From Croceitalea marina (GTDB taxonomy: Bacteria; Bacteroidota; Bacteroidia; Flavobacteriales; Flavobacteriaceae): a DNA stretch of 64,000 nt. The notes beneath the pieces were generated by a model, which worked only from the letters and a program-made list of their open reading frames with translations, had not been told where the DNA came from and searched no databases. A program made the position numbers and the translations under genes. Shown in pieces: positions 8,513-16,743 of this stretch (its first letter is position 1; each line of letters begins with the position of its first letter). The stretch lies in assembly GCF_042684265.1 (NCBI RefSeq), contig NZ_JBHULB010000008.1, forward strand, positions 62,001 through 126,000. The letters are read 5' to 3'.

Positions 8513-9607
8513 CTATGCTTCTACCAGTCCAGAGAAATGGTAGTAAGCAGCACAAGCACCTTCGCTACTTACCATAGGTGCTCCTAATGGGTTTGTAGGC
8601 TTACATTTTTTGCCAAACTGTGAACATTCAAAAGGTTTCTTTAGGCCTTTCATAATTTGACCAGAAATACAATCAGGGTTTTCTGGTGCTTCTGGTATTT
8701 CAATTTGAAATTTCCGCTTAGCATCAAAATCCCCATATTCAGGACGTACTTGATAACCGCTATCTGGAATTTCTCCGATACCTCGCCATATTTGGTTTTT
8801 AATTTCAAATATCTGATGAATCATTTTCTGAGCTTCAGGATTCCCTTCTTCTTTTACGATTCTAGCATATTGATTTTCAACTTCCGCTTTGTTTGCTTCT
8901 AACTGTCGCACTACCATTAGGATGCCTTGTAATACATCTAATGGCTCAAATCCAGTGACAACAATAGGCACTTCGTAGGTTTTTGATAGCGGATGGTATT
9001 CAGAATTACCCATAATAGTACAGACGTGACCAGCAGCAAGGAAACCATCTATCTTACTTTCTTCATCATCAATTACTGCTTTAATCGCCGGAGGCACTAA
9101 AACGTGAGACGTGAGTATAGAATAGTTCTTTAATTCTTTACGGTGTGCGTGAATTACTGATAGTGCATTTGCTGGCGCTGTGGTTTCAAAGCCTACTGCA
9201 AAAAATACGACTTCTTTATCTGGATGGTCTTCGGCGATTCTCACTGCTTCTAATGGCGAATATAAAATGCGGATATCTGCACCTTCTGCCTTGGCTTCGA
9301 GTAAGTTCTTCTTTGAACCTGGAACACGAAGCATATCGCCAAAAGAGCATAAAATGACATTTTCCTCTAGTGCTAAATGAATCGCTTTGTCTATAATATT
9401 TAATGGTGTTACACAAACAGGACAACCTGGACCGTGAATCATTGTTACTGTCTTAGGCAACATCTCAATAATTCCGTTTTTTACTAGACTATGGGTTTGT
9501 CCTCCACAAACCTCCATTATAGACCAAGGTTGTGTAACTGTTTTTTTTATTTCTTCAAGATATTTTTTTGCGAGTTCTGGGTCTCGATATTCTGACATAT
9601 ACTTCAT
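8513..9607 (-). CDS. hypD: Hydrogenase maturation protein HypD
   Basis: The 364-residue protein has CGGQTHSLVKNGI, the redox-active GPGCPVCVTP and the C-terminal cysteines (FECSQFGKKCKP, SSEGACAAYY) that hold the [4Fe-4S] cluster. With HypC it forms the scaffold on which the Fe(CN)2CO unit is assembled. MKYMSEYRDPELAKKYLEEI is a normal HypD start. It lies between hypC and hypE with short spacers. Confidence 0.97.
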   Translation of the reverse strand: MKYMSEYRDPELAKKYLEEIKKTVTQPWSIMEVCGGQTHSLVKNGIIEMLPKTVTMIHGPGCPVCVTPLNIIDKAIHLALEENVILCSFGDMLRVPGSKKNLLEAKAEGADIRILYSPLEAVRIAEDHPDKEVVFFAVGFETTAPANALSVIHAHRKELKNYSILTSHVLVPPAIKAVIDDEESKIDGFLAAGHVCTIMGNSEYHPLSKTYEVPIVVTGFEPLDVLQGILMVVRQLEANKAEVENQYARIVKEEGNPEAQKMIHQIFEIKNQIWRGIGEIPDSGYQVRPEYGDFDAKRKFQIEIPEAPENPDCISGQIMKGLKKPFECSQFGKKCKPTNPLGAPMVSSEGACAAYYHFSGLVEA

Positions 9608-9616
9608 AGCAAACTC

Positions 9617-9886
9617 TTATTTCGGTAAATATTCATCTACATCTGTGAGTTCGCCTATTTCTCCTAATTCTTCGAGATATTTAAAAGTTTTATGCGCTTC
9701 TTCTTCATTTACTTTACTAATGGCTACACCTACGTGTACTAAAACGTAGTCATCTACATCTGCATCTGGTAACATTTCTAAGCTGGCTTCTTTAGTAATC
9801 CCGCCAAAAGAAACTGTTGCCATCCTTACCGCACCACCATATTGTAGCTCTATACTCTTTATTTTTCCTGGGATTGCTAAACACAT
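9617..9886 (-). CDS. hypC: Hydrogenase maturation chaperone HypC
   Basis: The 89-residue protein begins MCLAIPGKI, with the essential Cys2 that binds the iron precursor, followed by the OB-fold body (VHVGVAISKVNEEEA). It shuttles the Fe(CN)2CO group from HypD to the large subunit. It lies 13 bases after hypF and 9 bases before hypD. Confidence 0.97.
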   Translation of the reverse strand: MCLAIPGKIKSIELQYGGAVRMATVSFGGITKEASLEMLPDADVDDYVLVHVGVAISKVNEEEAHKTFKYLEELGEIGELTDVDEYLPK

Positions 9887-9899
9887 ATTCTAACTGGTA

Positions 9900-12161
9900 T
9901 TAATTCTTAATATTCTGAAAATACATAAGCTGTCCAAACGAAATATTTTCATCATTTGCAGACAATTTACAATTAAATTTTAACTTTATTTTACTATTTC
10001 GACACAATCGAGCAAGCACCTGAATGAGAACACTATTTTGAAAAACACCTCCACTACAAGCTATAGTATTTGTGTTATGCTTTCGCGAAAGCGTAATAAT
10101 ACTTTTTGCAAGTGTGTAAATGAAACTGTATGCCAATCGCTCCTTGCAAAAGCCTTCATTATATGCTTTAAAAAGCTCGTTTATTATTCGTTGTGACGGG
10201 ATAATATCATAGGATACATTGTGTAAAAAATCTATGTAATAACTCTTTGAGTAGGTCTTGGCACAATTTTCAAGCAACATAGCCGCCTCTGCTTCAAAAG
10301 TGTTTACATCTTTTATATCTAAAGCTGAAGCTACCGCATCGAACAATCTTCCCACCGATGATGTTTTTAAAACATTATTATCTAACATTTTTGTATAAAT
10401 CTTCCATTCAGTGTCAGAGAACTTATCTGTTATATCTCTCCTGTTTTCATTATTTAGCAGACTCAATAAAGCAAGGCGTGGCTCTTTTGCCATCTTATCA
10501 TTTGCTAACCAATCATAGTATTCAAAATGACTAATGCGCTCCATTGTGTGATTTTCATAAATAAAAAACTCACCACCCCAAATAGCATTATCATCTCCAT
10601 AACCAGTGCCATCCCAAACTATTCCTAATATTCTCTCTTCACTTTCAAAAAGTTGATGCTCTCCTAATACACTGGCGAAATGCGCTTTATGATGCTGAAT
10701 TTTAAAAATTTGAGCATCATACTCTTTTGCTATTGTCTCGCCAGCAATACTGCTTTGATAGGTGGGATGCGCATCTACAAGAACAGTTTTAGGACTACAG
10801 CTAAAGACTCCTAACTGTTTGTCTATAGTCTTTTTATAGCGCTCTAGCACATCATAATTATCTAAATTTCCAAAATACTGACTTACATAAATATGCGTGT
10901 TAGGCACTAAAGAAAAAGCGCTTTTTAAGTGTGCACCCATTGCCAAAACACCTGATTTTATTTTATTGTTTTGCATTAAGTAGTTGGGCGCTAAACCACG
11001 TGAACGTCTTATAAAATGTTGTTTCCCATCTATTATTTTTACCACAGAATCATCTTGAGGAAACTGAATAGGCAAATTGTGATGTAGAAAATAATGAGCT
11101 ATTGTTTTTAAATGCTCTTGAGCAATGTCGTTTTCTGAAATTATTGGAGTGCCGTGAATATTTCCACTAGTGCATACTATCGGTTTTTTAATGATATGCA
11201 TTAATAATTCCAAGAGCGAAGAGGAAGGTAAAAGTACACCTGTCTGGTTTAAACCTGGTGCAATAGTATGTGCTGCAATTTGCGTGTTCCTTGTATTCTC
11301 TAGTATTAATATAGGTGCAATGCTACTTGTGAGCAACTCTTTTTCTTGTTCTGATACTTCAAATTCTTTCTGTACAGTATCAATGCTATCGTACAATACC
11401 GCAAATGGCTTGCTAGGTCGTTTCTTTTTTTTACGTAGTTCTGCAATTGCCAATGGATTTGTTGCGTCGCAACATAAGAGATAACCATTTGTGTTTTTTA
11501 TAGCGACAATGTGTCCTTCTAGAATTAGTGCTGCCGTTTTCTCAATTATTTGATTTTTGCTAATATTAAGTGTATTCCCTTTACTATCAGTGAGCTGTAA
11601 TTGTATTCCACAGTCAGAACAACTATTAGTTTGTGAATGAAACCTACGATTAGATGGGTCTGTATATTCGTTCTTGCACGCGGGACACATTTCAAAACCA
11701 GCAAGTGATGTATGCGCTCTTTCAAAAGGAAATTTTGTAGTAATAGCATATCTTGGTCCACAATTTACACAGGTAGTAAAAGGATATTCATAGCGCCTAT
11801 TCTCTTTGTCTTTGACTTCCTTTTTACACGTCTCGCAAACCGCAAAATCAGGTGTTAAAGGTATATTTATAGATTGCTCTTTTTCTGAAGGAACAATGCT
11901 AAATTCTTTGAAATTCTCTGTTGTGGTTTTCTCTAGTTGGTAGGAGCTTATAACTGAAACAGGAGGTGGGCTTTCCAGGAGTGTTCTTAAAAAAGTATTT
12001 GCTCTTTCTTCTGTTGTATGGAATCTGATAATAACACCACTTCCATTGTTAGAAACACTACCAACAAGACCTTGTTGTCGAGCTAAATTAAATACAAAAG
12101 GACGAAATCCAACTCCTTGAACCCGTCCTTTTATTTGTATTTTAAATGTGTGCTCTTGCAA
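9900..12161 (-). CDS. hypF: Hydrogenase maturation carbamoyltransferase HypF
   Basis: The 753 residues show the full HypF order. An acylphosphatase domain covers about 1-95 (KGRVQGVGFRPFVFNLARQQ). Paired zinc-finger CxxC motifs follow at about 105-185 (CETCKKEV, CVNCGPRY, CPACKNEY, CSDCGIQL). A YrdC-like domain covers about 200-390 (KKRPSKPFAV) and a Kae1-like carbamoyl-transfer domain about 400-753 (QHHKAHFASVLGEH, GTGYGDDNAIWGGEF). It makes carbamoyl-adenylate and loads HypE. An island palindrome copy lies at 10079-10093, inside the coding sequence. Confidence 0.97.
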   Translation of the reverse strand: MQEHTFKIQIKGRVQGVGFRPFVFNLARQQGLVGSVSNNGSGVIIRFHTTEERANTFLRTLLESPPPVSVISSYQLEKTTTENFKEFSIVPSEKEQSINIPLTPDFAVCETCKKEVKDKENRRYEYPFTTCVNCGPRYAITTKFPFERAHTSLAGFEMCPACKNEYTDPSNRRFHSQTNSCSDCGIQLQLTDSKGNTLNISKNQIIEKTAALILEGHIVAIKNTNGYLLCCDATNPLAIAELRKKKKRPSKPFAVLYDSIDTVQKEFEVSEQEKELLTSSIAPILILENTRNTQIAAHTIAPGLNQTGVLLPSSSLLELLMHIIKKPIVCTSGNIHGTPIISENDIAQEHLKTIAHYFLHHNLPIQFPQDDSVVKIIDGKQHFIRRSRGLAPNYLMQNNKIKSGVLAMGAHLKSAFSLVPNTHIYVSQYFGNLDNYDVLERYKKTIDKQLGVFSCSPKTVLVDAHPTYQSSIAGETIAKEYDAQIFKIQHHKAHFASVLGEHQLFESEERILGIVWDGTGYGDDNAIWGGEFFIYENHTMERISHFEYYDWLANDKMAKEPRLALLSLLNNENRRDITDKFSDTEWKIYTKMLDNNVLKTSSVGRLFDAVASALDIKDVNTFEAEAAMLLENCAKTYSKSYYIDFLHNVSYDIIPSQRIINELFKAYNEGFCKERLAYSFIYTLAKSIITLSRKHNTNTIACSGGVFQNSVLIQVLARLCRNSKIKLKFNCKLSANDENISFGQLMYFQNIKN

Positions 12162-12165
12162 TCTT

Positions 12166-12867
12166 TTAGGCTTCTTTTTTAGCTTTTACTTTCTCTACTA
12201 ACCAGTCACACCAGGCATCAATACCTTCTCCACTCGTAGATGATATTTGTAGTACCTCTAACTCGTGATTTACTTCGCGAGCATCCTTAGTTACTGCTTC
12301 TACAGAAAATGGAACATATGGCAATAAGTCTGCTTTTGAAACTAGCATCATATCACTGGTCAAAAACATTCTAGGATATTTCCTTGGTTTATCATCTCCT
12401 TCTGTAGTTGCCATTAGGGTTACACGATAGTCTTCTCCAAGGTCGAACGAAGCTGGACATACAAGATTGCCTACGTTTTCAATAAATAATAAATCAATAT
12501 CATCTAGTTTGTATTCTGGTAATACCTGATGAATCATTTGAGCTTCAAGATGGCAAATTCCTCCAGTAACTATCTGTAAAGCTTGTATTCCTGTTTCTCT
12601 AATACGTTCTGCATCACGTTCGGTTTCTAAGTCACCCACCATTACAGCCATTTTGAGTTTGTCTTTAAGGCGTCTTGCTGTTTCTTGCATTAAAGTGGTC
12701 TTTCCGCTTCCAGCAGAAGATGTAATGTTTACCAAAAGTGTTTTAGATTTTACCATTTCTTGCTTAATGATATCTGCTACAAAATCATTAGCCTTTAATA
12801 GATTAATATTTGTGTTTTCACACTGTACGGTACCGCGAGCGGCTTTTGTTGATTTTTCTATACTCAT
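12166..12867 (-). CDS. hypB: Hydrogenase nickel-insertion GTPase HypB
   Basis: The 233-residue SIMIBI GTPase has a Walker A SAGSGKTT at 51-58, GDLETERDAERI, the metal-binding CHLEA (Cys105, His106) and ENVGNLVCPA (Cys137), plus the switch phrase TTEGDDKPRKYP. It lacks the N-terminal His-rich tract of some HypB proteins, so nickel storage must be handled elsewhere, possibly by the His-rich loop of the permease at 5659. It delivers Ni with HypA. A membrane-protein gene sits between hypB and hypA, an unusual order. Confidence 0.97.
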   Translation of the reverse strand: MSIEKSTKAARGTVQCENTNINLLKANDFVADIIKQEMVKSKTLLVNITSSAGSGKTTLMQETARRLKDKLKMAVMVGDLETERDAERIRETGIQALQIVTGGICHLEAQMIHQVLPEYKLDDIDLLFIENVGNLVCPASFDLGEDYRVTLMATTEGDDKPRKYPRMFLTSDMMLVSKADLLPYVPFSVEAVTKDAREVNHELEVLQISSTSGEGIDAWCDWLVEKVKAKKEA

Positions 12868-12869
12868 AG

Positions 12870-13736
12870 TTATATTAATTTTTTTTGAGGTGTTTCTTTT
12901 AAAAAGTGATTATATGCAATTGTTAGTGCAAGTACGAATAAGCAAGCTACTACACCTATTCCTACATTATAATAAGTCTCTGCAGAGAGTGAAATACGGA
13001 TTAGAATGGTTGCTAAAACAAATGCAGAATATCTAAATATGCGATAGTAATTAAGTGTGTATCGCAAGGCGATTAAAACGATAATGATATCACTAAAAAT
13101 AAGAACAGTATAAAAGGTTTGAAACGAATGGAGGTAACTTCCTGTAGAAAATAATATTTTTAAATCATTAACTCCTACAGCAGCAAAAGCGACTAAAAGC
13201 AACAGTGCTAATAGTTTTTTTAGACGAATAAACTGTGTTTGGTCTTGTTCTGTGGATGTTAATTTATAGCGTTTTTGGAGTGACCCTGTAAAACTAATGA
13301 GAGCAAAAATGATGATTGCTCCAAAACCATATACTACCATAGGTATCAAAGAATCTTTCATTGCACTCCATTCAAAATTAATTCCGATATGGCTGAACTC
13401 TTTAAAACCATCCCTTAGAAAAATAAGTGAAAGCAACTCAAATTGTTTACTTACTGATTTAGCAACAGACTGAGGCAATATAAATATGAGCCCAAATAAT
13501 TCAATGATTAAAAGTAGGGTAAACACAATCTCAATAGAAAAAAAAGGATTTTCAAATTTCTCTTGATAGTATCCTAAGTTAATATAGTCTGAAATCACTA
13601 AAACGCTTAATAACGAACAAACAATAAATACAGTAACAAGAACATAACTGGTAGCATAAAGACTGTTTTTACTTTCGTAAAAGTCTCTACTCCAATTGAA
13701 AATTGGTTCTGCATATGTCAGTGTTTTTTTAAGCAT
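12870..13736 (-). CDS. Multi-pass membrane protein of unknown function within the hyp operon
   Basis: The 288-residue protein has about seven hydrophobic helices (roughly 28-50, 66-88, 133-153, 173-190, 203-223, 233-250 and 256-275) and an N-terminal cytoplasmic segment with aromatic residues (FNWSRDFYESKN). I do not recognise a family; there is no CxxC, no pair of conserved His in the helices as in a cytochrome b, and no transporter signature. It lies 2 bases before hypB and 3 bases after hypA, so it is co-translated with the maturation genes. Possible roles are membrane attachment of the hydrogenase, quinone access or metal uptake; none is supported by motif. Confidence 0.7.
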   Translation of the reverse strand: MLKKTLTYAEPIFNWSRDFYESKNSLYATSYVLVTVFIVCSLLSVLVISDYINLGYYQEKFENPFFSIEIVFTLLLIIELFGLIFILPQSVAKSVSKQFELLSLIFLRDGFKEFSHIGINFEWSAMKDSLIPMVVYGFGAIIIFALISFTGSLQKRYKLTSTEQDQTQFIRLKKLLALLLLVAFAAVGVNDLKILFSTGSYLHSFQTFYTVLIFSDIIIVLIALRYTLNYYRIFRYSAFVLATILIRISLSAETYYNVGIGVVACLFVLALTIAYNHFLKETPQKKLI

Positions 13737-13739
13737 TTT

Positions 13740-14087
13740 TTAATCATCAAATTCTACTTTGTGAATTAGCATCTCTTCGCCTTGAATTACATTTTTACTG
13801 GGCTTCTCACACTTTTCACAGATAAAGCGATAGTTCTTTACATCTGTTATATGATTACAACTTTCACATTGTATTTTTAGTTCTACCATCTCAATATGTA
13901 ATTTTGAGTGATGATATTTGGGATTAGTCATATGAGAGGCTTCATAGGCATTTAGCAAAAGACGCGGTTCTATGTTAGAGAGGATACCCACTTTCACATA
14001 AATACCCGTCAATTTATTCAGCTTTTCTTCTTCAAACTCTTGTTCAAGGGTTCTAAATATTCCGTTGACTATTGAGGTTTCGTGCAT
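13740..14087 (-). CDS. hypA: Hydrogenase nickel-delivery protein HypA
   Basis: The 115-residue protein begins MHETSIVNGI with the Ni-binding His2 and Glu3. A zinc-binding loop is built from CESC and CEKC (about residues 73-94). It hands Ni to the large subunit together with HypB. The length is normal. It follows the TPR gene by 2 bases. Confidence 0.95.
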   Translation of the reverse strand: MHETSIVNGIFRTLEQEFEEEKLNKLTGIYVKVGILSNIEPRLLLNAYEASHMTNPKYHHSKLHIEMVELKIQCESCNHITDVKNYRFICEKCEKPSKNVIQGEEMLIHKVEFDD

Positions 14088-14089
14088 CG

Positions 14090-15577
14090 TTAGTTTAAAA
14101 TTGTTTTTAGGTTTTTAAGTTGGTTTAAATGCTGATTTGCTTGCCCTATTAAATTTTCATCATTAATAATCTGAGCAATAGATGTTGCTTTTTCAACCAT
14201 TTGATTGTATTTCTTAAGTTCTGCGGCTTCATCTTCATTATGCATTAACCAATATAATTCTAGCTGATTTAATAAAGTTAATGCTCTTTCAAAGGGATAT
14301 TTTGTTTCGGTTCTAACAGTAAGTGCGTCTTCAAATAAACCAAAGGCTTTATCTAGATTGTTATGCAACTTGGCTTCAGGAAAATTCATCAAAGCTGTGG
14401 CATAATTGTGACTAGCCATTGCGTTTTCATAGGGATAGGCTTCCTTGGTGTAAAAAGCTAATACCTCTTTAAATGAAGAGGCACAAAAGGCAGTCCAAAT
14501 AGGTTTTTCTTCTGGCGACACAGGAATCTCTGAATATATAAGTGCTAGATTATGATGTACATCTGCAAACTTCTGTGGATGTGTATCACGTTTAAACACT
14601 TTTAAGGTATCCTGAAATGCATTAATAGCTGGCTTGTAATATTGTGGGCTTCCATTTTTAGACCAGGTATATAATAATGTTGCTTTACGTAATCCTGCTT
14701 CTCCAAGAAATTCTTGAATATCTGCTTCTTTAAAATATAAAATTGCTTTGTTGATATAATTTTTTGAGGCTATAAAATCCTCTTGAAAATTTGCAATTTC
14801 AGAAGCGTCTATTAATAACAAACCTGCATTTACTTTGAGTTCTTTTTTTTCATAAAAAGCAATACTTGCTTGCTGTAACTCTTGTATTTCTAGAAGCGCA
14901 TTTTTGTCATAGGGCATTTTAATTTGCGCCATTAGCGCTGTAGAAAGTAGGGTTCGCATTGCATTTTGAGCATCTGTAGAGATTGCTTTAGGCATTGCTA
15001 TGCGTATCACTTTCTCAGCTTCATCATAAGCCTTTATGTCTAACAGAAAATTTACAAAATGTTTTATGGTAAATACGCGATACTCGTCATTAGGCGCATT
15101 GGCTATGGCTTCTGCATAACTCGCCTTCAATCTGTTACTATCTTTTTCTATTTGTCCTGCGCCGTATTGTTGTACAATACATCCATTGTGTTGAGATTCC
15201 GCTTTCGCGAAAGCGTACATATCTTCAGTAATGTCATAACCAAATTGCAAATGCGTAGCAATGAGTAAGTGATTATAAAATGAGTTTTCTTGAGAAACAA
15301 ACTCAAATGCTTTTTGATGGTTTCCTAATTTATAGAAAATCATTGCTAATAGGTTCTCTCTTGTAAACTCTAGTTCAGGAAAGAGATAGGGTGGCTCCGT
15401 ATCATCCCAATCTAAATGTGAAGTAATTGAAGTATCTGTAACAACGATTATTTTATGGGTATTCGATAATTGGGTTTCGTCTTGCTCAACGGTCACAAGT
15501 TCGCTCAATCTCTCAATAGTCGCGATTGCTGCTAGTATTGCATCCTTTTTATTAGTTGTTGTTAAAATTGTAAGCAC
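14090..15577 (-). CDS. TPR-repeat protein of the hydrogenase cluster
   Basis: The 495-residue soluble protein starts with GTG, overlaps the preceding 89-residue gene by 26 bases and carries several tetratricopeptide-like helix pairs, for instance around 155-200, 240-290 and 385-430 (ASHNYATALMNFPEAKL, AFGLFEDALTVR). I recall that cyanobacterial group 2a clusters contain a TPR gene next to hyp genes that has been suggested to assist HupS maturation; the neighbourhood here supports a similar accessory role. An island palindrome copy lies at 15200-15215 (AFAKA). The exact substrate is unknown. Confidence 0.75.
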   Translation of the reverse strand: MLTILTTTNKKDAILAAIATIERLSELVTVEQDETQLSNTHKIIVVTDTSITSHLDWDDTEPPYLFPELEFTRENLLAMIFYKLGNHQKAFEFVSQENSFYNHLLIATHLQFGYDITEDMYAFAKAESQHNGCIVQQYGAGQIEKDSNRLKASYAEAIANAPNDEYRVFTIKHFVNFLLDIKAYDEAEKVIRIAMPKAISTDAQNAMRTLLSTALMAQIKMPYDKNALLEIQELQQASIAFYEKKELKVNAGLLLIDASEIANFQEDFIASKNYINKAILYFKEADIQEFLGEAGLRKATLLYTWSKNGSPQYYKPAINAFQDTLKVFKRDTHPQKFADVHHNLALIYSEIPVSPEEKPIWTAFCASSFKEVLAFYTKEAYPYENAMASHNYATALMNFPEAKLHNNLDKAFGLFEDALTVRTETKYPFERALTLLNQLELYWLMHNEDEAAELKKYNQMVEKATSIAQIINDENLIGQANQHLNQLKNLKTILN

Positions 15578-15821
15578 TTTTATCTACTTTTTGCGTTCCT
15601 CTTATATCTTTTGCTGCGGTCTTTTGCATATTACGTGCATAAATTTCAGCTAATTGTTTTGACCTGTAATCACCTATTTTTCTAACTAATAATTGATTTG
15701 GGTCTGTGGTATTTATAAATACCAATGATACTTCCCAACGCCCTTTGATTTCTTCAATTTTAGTACGCACTTCTGCATCTAATAACCAAGCATCTTTAGG
15801 GTCGTTTCTTCCTGCCATCAT
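15552..15821 (-). CDS. Small conserved hydrogenase-cluster protein
   Basis: The 89-residue soluble, charged protein (DAWLLDAEVRTKIEEIKG, LLVRKIGDYRSKQLAEIYA) has no signal peptide or cysteines. It overlaps the 106-residue gene upstream (15818) and the TPR gene downstream, so it is tightly coupled. Small genes of this kind occur beside hyp genes in cyanobacterial uptake-hydrogenase clusters, but I cannot assign a family. The absence of Cys excludes an iron-sulfur electron carrier. Confidence 0.65.
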   Translation of the reverse strand: MMAGRNDPKDAWLLDAEVRTKIEEIKGRWEVSLVFINTTDPNQLLVRKIGDYRSKQLAEIYARNMQKTAAKDIRGTQKVDKSAYNFNNN

Positions 15822-16138
15822 ATTGATATTTTAATGAGGTTTGTTTTTTCTACAATCTCATATTCTAAATCTCTATCAGTTGTATCTAAATCATTGTCGA
15901 TTAAAATTTCTCTAATCGCTAGGGTTCTATCTCCTTTGAGATTCCTTGACTTGAGTAAAAACTGAGTAGGTTCGTGCATTTTCACAAACCACTGGCTACT
16001 CACAGGTGTAATCAACATTTTTTTTTGTTCTGGCACATAGGTCACATAAGCATAATGAATGGTTTCAAAAATACGCTCAACAATAGCAGCGTTTAAATAC
16101 ACGTGCGATGATTTGAGTATAACCTTATCTTCTTCCAT
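15818..16138 (-). CDS. Small conserved hydrogenase-cluster protein
   Basis: The 106-residue soluble protein (SSHVYLNAAIVERIFETIHY, KMLITPVSSQWFVKMHEP) shares its first base region with the protease stop and overlaps the next gene by 4 bases. Alternating hydrophobic beta pattern; no Cys pairs and no membrane helix. Probably an assembly factor specific to this hydrogenase class, by position only. Confidence 0.65.
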   Translation of the reverse strand: MEEDKVILKSSHVYLNAAIVERIFETIHYAYVTYVPEQKKMLITPVSSQWFVKMHEPTQFLLKSRNLKGDRTLAIREILIDNDLDTTDRDLEYEIVEKTNLIKISI

Positions 16139-16614
16139 TATACATTAACAAACTTAACATCTTCTAAAATATGTTGTACCACTTTGTCACCCGCTTTTTT
16201 TACTGCGTCACTGATTTCAGTTTCTAGTTTTGTATTTTCTACCGCAATAAGATACACCTGTATGTCCTCTGGATATTCATCACCAAGTATTTTTTTGGCA
16301 TAGGACAATGCTTGGTCCCACTTCATACCGTGTAAGAAAACCATAGGGTCGTCTTGAGGTGTTCTTAAAACCTCTTCGGCAGGAACTTTAAATAATGTTC
16401 CTACAGGTTCGTTAGTATTTATTACAGCATCTACCATTAAAATTTTAGAGTGGCCTTTTAAGCCAAATAACACTTCAAAAGCAGCCGTTCCCATATCAAA
16501 AATGCTGATATCATCATTCTGACCTATAATTTTCTGTAACTTCTCAATTACGTACATTCCTATACCATCATCGCTTCGTACTGGGTTTCCAAAACCCATT
16601 ATTGCTGTTTTCAT
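16138..16614 (-). CDS. Hydrogenase large-subunit maturation endopeptidase
   Basis: The 158-residue protein belongs to the HybD/HupD/HoxW-like family: MGFGNPVRSDDGIGMYV with the metal-sensing acidic residues, IFDMGTAAFEV, and FLHGMKWDQAL carrying the metal-ligand His. It trims the C-terminal tail of the large subunit after Ni insertion; that substrate is encoded directly upstream, with a matching 15-residue tail. It is separated from the large-subunit gene by 129 bases holding a terminator-like hairpin and a palindrome. Confidence 0.92.
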   Translation of the reverse strand: MKTAIMGFGNPVRSDDGIGMYVIEKLQKIIGQNDDISIFDMGTAAFEVLFGLKGHSKILMVDAVINTNEPVGTLFKVPAEEVLRTPQDDPMVFLHGMKWDQALSYAKKILGDEYPEDIQVYLIAVENTKLETEISDAVKKAGDKVVQHILEDVKFVNV

Positions 16615-16638
16615 TTTATATTCTTTTTTACACTTTAC

Positions 16639-16654
16639 CGCTTTCGCGAAAGCG
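16639..16654. repeat. Intergenic copy of the CGCTTTCGCGAAAGCG palindrome
   Basis: Perfect 16-base palindrome upstream of the endopeptidase gene. Other copies in the island region lie at 4319, 6499, 10079, 15200, 22222, 35582, 39891 and (decayed) 47591. Confidence 0.8.
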
Positions 16655-16683
16655 TAATTTGTTTTAAAAATTGCTGTTAAATA

Positions 16684-16718
16684 AAAACTTTCTCAAAACA
16701 AAGTCCTGAGAAAGTTTT
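16684..16718 (-). terminator. Hairpin between structural and accessory hydrogenase genes (terminator or attenuator)
   Basis: AAAACTTTCTCA at 16684-16695 pairs perfectly with TGAGAAAGTTTT at 16707-16718. Read on the minus strand it is followed by TTTTTATTT, so it can stop transcription after the large-subunit gene. Partial read-through would give many structural subunits and fewer maturation proteins. Confidence 0.65.
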
Positions 16719-16743
16719 CAATAATTGTTTGAATTTAAGACTT

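Noticed and set aside
9145..9425. Overlapping open frames on both strands inside hypD
   Set aside because: Shadow frames of a clear hypD coding sequence with all motifs intact.
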